A stretch of 5,390 nucleotides of DNA from Bacteroidales bacterium (GTDB lineage Bacteria > Bacteroidota > Bacteroidia > Bacteroidales > P3): positions 1-5,390 of the forward strand of contig JALNVJ010000111.1 in NCBI GenBank assembly GCA_023227645.1. Reading direction: 5' to 3'. The stretch's first letter is position 1. Each line of letters starts with the position of its first letter. The notes under the pieces are model-generated. The model was not told where the DNA came from. It made no database searches and saw only the letters and a list, made by a program, of their open reading frames with translations. The translations under genes and the position numbers were made by a program. Shown in pieces: positions 1 through 5,390 of the stretch.

Positions 1-1890
1 CATAACCCTATCATCACAAGCTATAACTATAATTGCAATATCTGTGATCTTTGCTCCTCTAGCACGCATTGCAGTAAAGGCTTCGTGACCAGGAGTATCT
101 AAGAATGTCATCTTCTTACCATTCTTAAGAATAACTTCGTATGCCCCGATATGTTGGGTAATTCCCCCTGCTTCTCCTTGAATAACATTTGTTTTTCTAA
201 TATAGTCTAATAGAGAAGTTTTACCATGGTCAACGTGTCCCATAACAGTTACAATAGGAGCTCTTGAAACTAAATCTTCATCTTTTCCTTGTTCTTCAAT
301 TCCCTCCAATGCCTCAACAACATCAGCACTTACAAACTCAGTTGTAAATCCAAACTCTTCAGAAATAAGCTGTATAGCTTCTGCATCAAGACGTTGATTA
401 ATTGAAACAAACATTCCTAATGACATACAAGAAGAAATAATTTTAGTTACAGGAACGTCCATCATTGTTGCTAACTCATTAGCAGTAACAAACTCAGTAA
501 CTTTTAATATTTTTTGTTCTTGAGTATCTTGCTCAAACTTCAATAAATGATTTTGTTGAACAGATTGACGTTTATCTCTTCTATGCTTAGATGCTTTTGA
601 TTTTCCAGTTGGAGATAATCTCGCAAGAGTATCTTTTATTTGTTTTTCAATTTCCTCATTACTAATTTCAACCTTCTTTAATTCCTTCTTAGGCTTACTG
701 AATTTTGACTTAGCAGCGCTCTTTGGTTTAGCTTTTATCGGATCAATTGTTTGACCAGGTTGAGTTGCTTGAGTAGGTTGAGCTGGTCTTGGTTGAGTTG
801 GAGCTTGTTTTATTCTCCTACGTTTCTTTTTATCTCTCTTTATTCCATCTGCATCAGTTTGTTGAGATGCAGTAATAACTTGCTTCTTTGGTTTATCAAA
901 TTGAGACAAGTCTATCTTTTCTCCTGAAACAATAGGTCCAGTTAGTTTAACATATTGTGTTTCGATGAAATTATCTTCAGTAGTTTCTTCAATAACTTCC
1001 TTTGGAGCATCTTTAACAACAACTGGCTTTTCTTTTAGTTCTTGTTTCTTTTCAGGACTATGTTTTGGAGTTTCTTTTGAAACAGATTCTTTTGTTGCAG
1101 GCTTTTTCCTAGGCTTAGTATCCTTTTGTTGTTTATCTTTCTTCTCTTGCTCTATCTTTTTCTTTTCATCCCTATCGTGAGCCAGTTCAGCTTTTGATTT
1201 CTTATCTGGTTTGGTTTTTGAATTGATAGTAGAAAGATCTATCTTTCCAATAATATTAAAAGAATGAACATCATCATTTTCTTTTTTAACTTGGGGTATT
1301 TGAGGTTCGGTTTTCTCTTCTTTAGGTTTTGGTTCTTGTTCAACTTCAACAACCGTTTCCTTTTCTTTTTCAACTACCTCTTCTTTAATTTCCTCTTTTT
1401 CTACCTTCGTCTCTTTCTCTATTTTTTCTATCTTCTCTTCTATTTCAGGATTATCTATTTTTTCAACAATTATCTCTTCCTTCTTTACTTCTTCAATAAT
1501 TACCTTCTCAATAACTTCTTCCTTTTGAACACTCTCAATTTTTTGAGCCTTTGGTTCAACATATTCAATAGTATTGGATTTAATCATTATTTCCTCAATA
1601 CTTACATCATCAGTATTGTTATTAGCTTCAGGATATAACTCTTCTGCTTCAATTGTTTTTTGAGATGATTTTTGAGTTGAAAAATCTAACTTACTTGCTT
1701 CTTCTTTAACTTTTCTTTCCGATATAAATGCAGAAGAAAGAATATCATATAGCTCTTTATCAATCTTTGTATTCGGATTGTTTTCTATACTTTTACCTTT
1801 TTTTGCAAGGAAATCTACCAACGTTGAAATACCAACATTGAATTCTTTTGCAACTTTATTTAATCTAATGGTTTTATTTTCTTCTGACAT
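1..1890 (-). CDS. infB: Translation initiation factor IF-2, N-terminal 630 residues (3' end outside window)
   Basis: IF2 is the GTPase that brings fMet-tRNA to the 30S subunit and promotes 50S joining. Reading from ATG at 1888-1890, residues about 5-55 form an IF2 N-terminal module (IRLNKVAKEFNVGISTLVDF). Residues about 60-460 are a low-complexity linker: Lys/Glu-rich at 118-205, Lys-rich around 225-300, and Pro/Gln/Thr/Ala-rich at 362-381. A second IF2_N-type domain spans about 464-525. The G domain begins near 545, with the P-loop GHVDHGKT at 551-558, GGITQHIGAYEV as switch I, and DTPGHEAF from 598. The frame is open to the left edge, so the rest of the G domain and domains II-IV are missing. 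The pre-G region of about 545 residues exceeds that of E. coli IF2 and fits the long Bacteroidetes form. It lies 62 bases after nusA; that gap shows no terminator, promoter match or Shine-Dalgarno sequence, so it is probably cotranscribed with rimP-nusA. Confidence 0.98.
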   Translation of the reverse strand, partial: MSEENKTIRLNKVAKEFNVGISTLVDFLAKKGKSIENNPNTKIDKELYDILSSAFISERKVKEEASKLDFSTQKSSQKTIEAEELYPEANNNTDDVSIEEIMIKSNTIEYVEPKAQKIESVQKEEVIEKVIIEEVKKEEIIVEKIDNPEIEEKIEKIEKETKVEKEEIKEEVVEKEKETVVEVEQEPKPKEEKTEPQIPQVKKENDDVHSFNIIGKIDLSTINSKTKPDKKSKAELAHDRDEKKKIEQEKKDKQQKDTKPRKKPATKESVSKETPKHSPEKKQELKEKPVVVKDAPKEVIEETTEDNFIETQYVKLTGPIVSGEKIDLSQFDKPKKQVITASQQTDADGIKRDKKKRRRIKQAPTQPRPAQPTQATQPGQTIDPIKAKPKSAAKSKFSKPKKELKKVEISNEEIEKQIKDTLARLSPTGKSKASKHRRDKRQSVQQNHLLKFEQDTQEQKILKVTEFVTANELATMMDVPVTKIISSCMSLGMFVSINQRLDAEAIQLISEEFGFTTEFVSADVVEALEGIEEQGKDEDLVSRAPIVTVMGHVDHGKTSLLDYIRKTNVIQGEAGGITQHIGAYEVILKNGKKMTFLDTPGHEAFTAMRARGAKITDIAIIVIACDDRVM

Positions 1891-1952
1891 TTATTTTATC
1901 TTATTTGTTCGTTGAATCTTTTAATTAATTTTTCTTCTCACTGCCCAACCTC

Positions 1953-3191
1953 TTATTCTTCAAACTCCGATTTAAAAGTTTTCAAAACCTCTGCTATTGT
2001 TTCTTCTTCCAAGTCTGTTCTTTCAACCAACTCTTGTGCACTTAATGCTAATACATCTTTCGCAGTATCACAGCCTATTGCTTTCAATTCAGCTATAACC
2101 CACTCTTCAATTTCATCTGTAAATTCAGTTAAATCCACATCTTCATAATCCATATCTGTATCACTATAAACATCTATTTCATATCTTGTAAGCTTGCTTG
2201 CCAATTTAATATTAGCACCACCCTTACCAATTGCTAATGAAACTTGATCTGTTGGCATAAAAACTTCCGTTCTATGATTTTCAACATCTAAACTTACTGA
2301 AGTTACTTTTGCCGGACTTAATGCTCTGGTTATGTATAGTTCAGTGTTTGAAGTAAAATTAATTACATCTATATTTTCATTTCTTAATTCTCTCACTATT
2401 CCGTGAATCCTAGATCCTTTCATACCAACACATGCTCCAACTGGATCAATTCTATCGTCATATGATTCAACAGCCACCTTTGCTCTTTCGCCTGGTTCAC
2501 GAACAATATCCTTTATTGTAATAAGTCCATCATAAATTTCAGGAACTTCTTGTTCGAGCAACCTTTCCAAGAATACAGGTGAAGTTCTTGAAAGGGTTAT
2601 TTGAGGAACACCGTTTCTCATTTCAACCTTTAAAACAACAGACTTAATAGTATCACCTTTTCTATAGAAGTCTCCTGGTATTTGTTCTGTTTTTGGAAGA
2701 TTTAGCTCAATACCCTCTTCGTCCAAAACCATAATCTCTCTCTTCCAAATTTGATATACTTCACAAACAACAATCTCCCCTACCTTTTCTTTATACTTTG
2801 TGAATATATTCGCTCTCTCATAATCTTGAATCTTAGCTGCTAAGTTTTGACGAATAGCCAAAATATCTCTACGACCAAAATCTGCAAATCTAATCTCTTC
2901 CGATAGCTCTTCTCCAATTTCAAAATCTGGCTCAACTTTAATTGCATCAGAATAAGCAACCTGTGTGTTTTCATCCTCAACAGCTCCGTCCTCAACAATT
3001 AATCTATTTCTCCAAATCTCCAAATCCCCCTTATCAATATTAACAATAACACTAAAGTTCTCATCCGAGCCATATTTCTTTACCATCAATTGTTTAAATA
3101 CATCTTCCAAGATACGCATCAAGGTCTCTCTTTCAATGTTTTTAAATTCTTTAAATTCTGAGAATGTATCAATTAAATTTAAGTTTTCCAT
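1953..3191 (-). CDS. nusA: Transcription termination/antitermination protein NusA
   Basis: NusA binds RNA polymerase and nascent RNA and modulates pausing, intrinsic termination and antitermination. The 412-residue protein shows an RNAP-binding N-terminal domain (about 1-130), an S1 domain (about 136-200, beginning VGEIVVCEVYQIW), KH1 with its GxxG loop GMKG at 256-259, and KH2 with GKGG at 322-325 within LAIGKGGANIKLASK. An acidic linker (about 344-360) leads to a roughly 50-residue helical C-terminus (360-412) resembling one helix-hairpin-helix unit. It lacks the pair of acidic repeats found in E. coli NusA (495 aa), so it is a short form, as seen in many other phyla. The ATG is 21 bases after the rimP stop and the preceding sequence is A-rich without a Shine-Dalgarno core. 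Position between rimP and infB is the widely conserved order and supports the call independently. Confidence 0.98.
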   Translation of the reverse strand: MENLNLIDTFSEFKEFKNIERETLMRILEDVFKQLMVKKYGSDENFSVIVNIDKGDLEIWRNRLIVEDGAVEDENTQVAYSDAIKVEPDFEIGEELSEEIRFADFGRRDILAIRQNLAAKIQDYERANIFTKYKEKVGEIVVCEVYQIWKREIMVLDEEGIELNLPKTEQIPGDFYRKGDTIKSVVLKVEMRNGVPQITLSRTSPVFLERLLEQEVPEIYDGLITIKDIVREPGERAKVAVESYDDRIDPVGACVGMKGSRIHGIVRELRNENIDVINFTSNTELYITRALSPAKVTSVSLDVENHRTEVFMPTDQVSLAIGKGGANIKLASKLTRYEIDVYSDTDMDYEDVDLTEFTDEIEEWVIAELKAIGCDTAKDVLALSAQELVERTDLEEETIAEVLKTFKSEFEE

Positions 3192-3212
3192 AATTAAAAC
3201 TTTTCTTTCATA

Positions 3213-3656
3213 TTAGAATATTATTATAATTTTGCCTTCTTTAATATCAGTAAAGGCTATTTCCCTCTCTACTGGAGTGTCCTTTTTCTTCTTTGGAGTC
3301 TCTCTAACCAAAATTTTATCTTCATCAACAGAAACCAACTCCCCTTCAATCTTTTGCCCATCATTTGTAACTATTGAAATATATCTTCCAATGTTTTTTT
3401 TGTATTGACGAACATTCATTAATGGCTCACCTACTCCTGAAGAAAGTACACTTAATTCAAAATCTTCAACCTCTCTATCAAAGTTCCCTTCAATTTTTCT
3501 TGATAAATCAATACAATTTTGAATCATTACTCCATTATCACCGTCAATAAATACAGATATCTTATTATCCTTGCCAATTTTTAAATCAACAAGAAATAAA
3601 TCAGAACCCTCTAATTCTTCATTAACAATACTTATAACTTTTTCTTTATCAATCAT
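3213..3656 (-). CDS. rimP: Ribosome maturation factor RimP
   Basis: RimP assists late maturation of the 30S ribosomal subunit. The 147-residue product has the expected two-domain layout. The N-terminal alpha/beta domain (about 1-80) contains LFLVDLKIGKDNKISVFIDG and the conserved 'D-LS-I' segment (CIDLSRKIE, 48-56). The family's SSPG-PL turn is represented by LSSGVGEPL at 71-79, which lacks the usual proline. The C-terminal SH3-like domain (about 85-147) contains NIGRYISIVTNDGQKIEGEL, a lysine-rich loop at 122-125 and a strand-rich end. The length is normal for the family. It is the first gene of the rimP-nusA-infB operon. No Shine-Dalgarno sequence precedes the ATG; the region before it is almost pure A/T, typical of Bacteroidetes. 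Sequence similarity alone would be moderate, but position ahead of nusA makes the assignment secure. Confidence 0.95.
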   Translation of the reverse strand: MIDKEKVISIVNEELEGSDLFLVDLKIGKDNKISVFIDGDNGVMIQNCIDLSRKIEGNFDREVEDFELSVLSSGVGEPLMNVRQYKKNIGRYISIVTNDGQKIEGELVSVDEDKILVRETPKKKKDTPVEREIAFTDIKEGKIIIIF

Positions 3657-3717
3657 ATATAAAAATAATTCAATAAAAGAGGGGACAATTTAGTCCCCTC
3701 ACTTATTTCTATTTCGC
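3657..3717 (-). promoter_or_regulatory. Predicted 5' leader of rimP-nusA-infB containing a terminator-like hairpin
   Basis: If transcription starts a few bases after the -7 box, at about 3713-3717, the leader is roughly 57-61 nt. It holds a short A/G-rich start, the hairpin at 3679-3700, a U-rich stretch, and a 16-base A/T run up to the ATG at 3656. I found no TAnnTTTG box between the hairpin and the start codon, and 22 bases is too little for both a promoter and a leader. The transcription start site is inferred from the promoter match and is not seen directly. Confidence 0.45.
3672..3707 (-). terminator. Intrinsic terminator / possible attenuator between the lipoprotein gene and rimP
   Basis: On the minus strand GAGGGGAC (3700-3693 read as GAGGGGAC) pairs perfectly with GTCCCCTC (3686-3679) around a six-base loop, giving an 8-bp GC-rich stem followed at once by TTTTATT. 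Beyond one T-T mismatch the stem can extend by a G-U pair and five A-U pairs, reaching 3672-3707. It lies 73 bases past the lipoprotein stop codon and so can end the ruvX-def-lipoprotein transcript. It also lies downstream of the candidate rimP promoter, so it may act as an attenuator or leader structure for rimP. The A-rich and U-rich flanks make it partly bidirectional in form, but no gene approaches from the other side. Confidence 0.85.
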
Positions 3718-3720
3718 TTG

Positions 3721-3751
3721 CAAAATTACTAATAATCTTCGACTTAGCAAA
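3721..3751 (-). promoter_or_regulatory. Bacteroidetes-type housekeeping promoter for rimP-nusA-infB
   Basis: The minus strand carries TTTG (3751-3748), exactly 19 bases, then TAATTTTG (3728-3721), which matches the TAnnTTTG -7 box. This is the known Bacteroidetes -33/-7 consensus with its usual 19-21 base spacing. It starts 21 bases after the lipoprotein stop codon, in the largest intergenic gap in the window, and points toward rimP. Both boxes and the spacing agree, so chance is unlikely but not excluded in AT-rich DNA. Confidence 0.7.
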
Positions 3752-3772
3752 GAAATATTAAATAAAACTACA

Positions 3773-4306
3773 TTATTTTTCTTCAGTCGTTTTAGTTTCT
3801 GCATTTTTTAATTCAAATTGTCGTATTAAATCCATCTCGTCGGGCATATCCAACATCTGAAATAATATTGCGGCATCTCTTGCCAGTGGTGAATTTGGAT
3901 ACTCTTGCACAAACTTACCATAAGCCTCTTTTGCCTTCTCCTTATTATTACAAGCCTTCTCATATACTCCTCCCATCTTAAACTTAGCTATTTCTACCAT
4001 ATTAGAATTAGGGAAGTCACCAACCAAACGCTCTAAATAGATTATTGCCTTATCACAATACATTACATTTGTGCTAACATCTGCAGCCTTATAAAGCATG
4101 ATTGCCGAATTAGTATCTGTTGGGAAATCGAGAATATACGCATCATACATTGAAAGCAACGAGTCTGCTCTTTCTTTTGAAATCTCACGTGAATCTTGCA
4201 TCGTTTGTCTTTCTAAAGTAGCAATCCTATCCAATCTACTTTCTTTTGTAGGTTGACAAGCAACAAAGACTATTAATGCCAAAATAGGTAATAAAAACTT
4301 TTTCAT
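3773..4306 (-). CDS. Small TPR-like outer-membrane-type lipoprotein
   Basis: The 177-residue product begins with a short lipoprotein signal: two lysines, a hydrophobic run (residues 4-16), then the lipobox VFVAC with the lipidated cysteine at 17. The mature part is helical. After a charged segment (20-50), repeats of the TPR/YbgF/BamD style follow, seen as CDKAIIYLERLVGDFPNSN (84-102) and KEKAKEAYGKFVQEYPNSP (122-140), with a possible earlier degenerate unit near 48-75. The tail is polar (165-177). The residues after the cysteine (QPTKES) do not match the acidic surface-export signals described for Bacteroidetes lipoproteins, so a periplasm-facing anchor is more likely. No enzyme motif is visible; a scaffold role is inference. 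It lies 29 bases after def and is the last gene before the terminator. It is far too small and lacks the features needed to name it BamD. Confidence 0.88.
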   Translation of the reverse strand: MKKFLLPILALIVFVACQPTKESRLDRIATLERQTMQDSREISKERADSLLSMYDAYILDFPTDTNSAIMLYKAADVSTNVMYCDKAIIYLERLVGDFPNSNMVEIAKFKMGGVYEKACNNKEKAKEAYGKFVQEYPNSPLARDAAILFQMLDMPDEMDLIRQFELKNAETKTTEEK

Positions 4307-4335
4307 AATATATATTCTTTTTTATCCAAAGATAT

Positions 4336-4899
4336 TTACTTCCTTGTATTGATTCTTTTCATCTTATAACTTGTTTGAACCCTTCCATTGGATATATCAT
4401 TTAACTTCCTTCTCAAAAGAGTTCTTCTAATTGAAGACAATCTATCAACAAAAACCTTTCCTTGAAGATGATCAAACTCATGTTGAAATATTCTTGCTCT
4501 TATTCCTGTTAACAATTCTTCTTTTTCATTAAAGTTTTCATCAAAATATCTAACTAAAACATTAGAATACCTACTAACCTCTTCATGAAGTTCTGGAAGA
4601 GAGAGACACCCCTCTTCAAACATCCATTTCTCACCTGATTCCTCAATAACTACTGGATTAATAAAAACTCTTTTAAACCCATCGGCCTCAGGATAATTTT
4701 CTTTGAATGGTTGCGCATCAATAACAGCCAAAGAAATTGGCAAATCTATTTGAGGAGCAGCCAAACCTACTCCATTAGCAATATACATTGTCTCAAACAT
4801 ATTATCAACCAACTCTAATAATTGCGGATAATCTTTATCAATTTGTTGAGTAATTTTTCTTAACACGGGGCTTCCATAGCCAACTATTGGTAATATCAT
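4336..4899 (-). CDS. def: Peptide deformylase
   Basis: This metalloenzyme removes the formyl group from the N-terminal formyl-methionine of nascent proteins at the ribosome exit. All three signature motifs are intact in the 187-residue product: motif 1 GVGLAAPQ at 43-50, motif 2 EGCLSLP at 96-102 with metal ligand Cys98, and motif 3 QHEFDHLQG at 139-147 with ligands His140 and His144 and catalytic Glu141. The EGCLS form of motif 2 matches type I enzymes. The length is typical. The tail (155-187) is strongly basic, which could favour contact with ribosomal RNA; that is inference. The ATG lies 11 bases after the ruvX stop, behind an A-rich stretch (AAAAAAGAATT), so the two genes are probably translated from one message. 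Confidence 0.98.
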   Translation of the reverse strand: MILPIVGYGSPVLRKITQQIDKDYPQLLELVDNMFETMYIANGVGLAAPQIDLPISLAVIDAQPFKENYPEADGFKRVFINPVVIEESGEKWMFEEGCLSLPELHEEVSRYSNVLVRYFDENFNEKEELLTGIRARIFQHEFDHLQGKVFVDRLSSIRRTLLRRKLNDISNGRVQTSYKMKRINTRK

Positions 4900-4910
4900 A
4901 ATTCTTTTTT

Positions 4911-5315
4911 CTAATTCATATAACTTTGTAATAAGATAACAGCACTTACGGTATCAACCAGTGCCTTATCCCTTCGTTGTTTTTTCTTTGCTCCTGAAAG
5001 CAAAATTGTTTGGGTAGCAATCTTAGAACTAAAACGTTCGTCTATCCTAATAATTTTCTTTTCTGGATATTTTTTTGCCAATGCCTCAACAAAAGGCTCT
5101 ATATAAACGGAACTTTCCGAAAGAGTATTGTCCATCTGTTTAGCTAATCCAACAACAAACTCATCAACAACTTCCTTCTTTAAGTAATCATCCAAAAAAT
5201 CAAATATCTTATCAGCACTAACAGTTGTTAGGGAAGTTGCAATAATTCTTTGATTATCGCTAACAGCCAAACCAACACGTTTATGTCCATAATCAATTGC
5301 TAGTATCCTTCCCAT
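4911..5315 (-). CDS. ruvX: YqgF/RuvX RNase H-fold nuclease (putative Holliday junction resolvase, pre-16S rRNA nuclease)
   Basis: The family has an RNase H fold and has been linked to Holliday junction resolution and to 5' maturation of 16S rRNA; which role applies here cannot be told from sequence. The 134-residue protein has the usual length. It shows the first acidic strand ILAIDYGHKRVGLAVSD (4-20, Asp8), then VVGLAKQMDNT (54-64), where the common form is close to VVGLPLNMDGT. Next come IDERFSS (91-97; usually DERLTT or DERFTT) and the C-terminal KKQRRDKALVDTVSAVILLQSYM (111-133), with the third acidic residue at Asp121. The putative catalytic acids are present. Its ATG abuts the stop codon of the upstream gene with no base between them, which fixes the start and indicates translational coupling. 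Confidence 0.95.
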   Translation of the reverse strand: MGRILAIDYGHKRVGLAVSDNQRIIATSLTTVSADKIFDFLDDYLKKEVVDEFVVGLAKQMDNTLSESSVYIEPFVEALAKKYPEKKIIRIDERFSSKIATQTILLSGAKKKQRRDKALVDTVSAVILLQSYMN

Positions 5316-5390
5316 CTATTTCTTTACAAAATGATAATGGGAGCCGTAGCGTTCAAAAGCAGCCCTATCCAATTCCTCTCTATGGTCAGG
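5316..5390 (-). CDS. C-terminal 24 codons of an unidentified gene (5' end outside window)
   Basis: The minus strand is open from the right edge to TAG at 5316-5318, giving a 24-residue tail that begins PDHREELDRAAFERYGSHYH and ends FVKK. The tail is charged and rich in histidine and aromatic residues. I do not recognise the family. That it is a real gene is supported by the stop codon abutting the ruvX start and by the operon-like packing. Codon choice (CGC, TAC, GGC, TCC in a row) looks a little richer in G+C than in neighbouring genes, though the sample is tiny. Confidence 0.6.
   Translation of the reverse strand, partial: PDHREELDRAAFERYGSHYHFVKK

Noticed and set aside
965..1180. 71-codon plus-strand frame rich in Ser and Phe
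   Set aside because: Antisense shadow of the same IF2 linker, with no independent support.
1264..1638. 124-codon plus-strand reading frame rich in Phe, Leu, Asn and Tyr, resembling a membrane protein
   Set aside because: It is the antisense of the Lys/Glu-rich IF2 linker: AAA and GAA codons read backwards give TTT and TTC. It has no family features and lies wholly inside infB.
1891..1952. 62-base nusA-infB gap examined for a terminator, promoter or small gene
   Set aside because: It contains only an A/T-rich spacer with the palindrome TTAATTAA; there is no GC stem, no promoter pair and no tRNA-like structure.
1912..2148. Plus-strand frame of 78 codons overlapping the nusA 3' end
   Set aside because: Antisense of the well-supported NusA C-terminus; low-complexity Ser/Asn product and no promoter match upstream.
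3194..3211. Five-codon mini-frame (MKEKF, stop) between the rimP stop and the nusA start on the minus strand
   Set aside because: It could in principle help coupling, but such short frames are expected by chance in A-rich spacers and nothing else supports it.
2965..3216. Plus-strand frame of 83 codons overlapping the nusA 5' end
   Set aside because: Antisense shadow of the NusA N-terminal domain, with no recognisable features.
3773..4306. Naming the lipoprotein BamD or CpoB because of its lipobox and TPR-like repeats
   Set aside because: The protein is too short, has only two clear repeat units, and lies beside def, not beside the expected partners. A general TPR-like lipoprotein is all the sequence supports.
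4327..4334. TATCTTTG, a match to the TAnnTTTG -7 box just after the def stop, upstream of the lipoprotein gene
   Set aside because: There is no TTTG at the expected distance upstream, and single -7 matches are common in AT-rich DNA. A weak internal promoter is not excluded.

Overview
The window is a compact, AT-rich stretch of bacterial chromosome with every supported gene on the minus strand. The lineage looks like Bacteroidetes, probably Bacteroidales. The pointers are the IF2 sequence (its N-terminal module and long charged linker), the short NusA, a Bacteroidetes-type promoter (TTTG, 19 bases, TAnnTTTG), the lack of clear Shine-Dalgarno sequences, and a ruvX-def-TPR lipoprotein cluster. 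It is core housekeeping DNA: I see no mobile element, CRISPR array, phage gene or RNA gene.

In the direction of transcription (high to low coordinates) there are two units. The first holds the 3' end of an unidentified gene (5316-5390), ruvX (4911-5315), def (4336-4899) and a small TPR-like lipoprotein gene (3773-4306). These are packed with 0, 11 and 29 bases between them, as expected for one transcript. The second is the conserved translation/transcription operon rimP (3213-3656), nusA (1953-3191) and infB (1-1890, running off the left edge after 630 codons, inside the GTPase domain).

The 116-base gap between the two units (3657-3772) is the most informative non-coding part. It holds a good promoter (3721-3751) and then a strong terminator-like hairpin followed by a U-tract (3672-3707), which ends only about 16 bases before the rimP start codon. 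The hairpin can end the upstream transcript. Because it lies downstream of the only good promoter, it would also sit in the 5' leader of the rimP-nusA-infB mRNA. This suggests attenuation or NusA-sensitive readthrough of the operon that encodes NusA.

The genes share a gene-expression theme. RimP matures the 30S subunit, NusA controls pausing and termination, IF2 brings fMet-tRNA to the ribosome, peptide deformylase removes the formyl group, and RuvX (YqgF) acts in rRNA processing and/or on Holliday junctions. I find no convincing new multi-gene system; the leader arrangement is the best lead.
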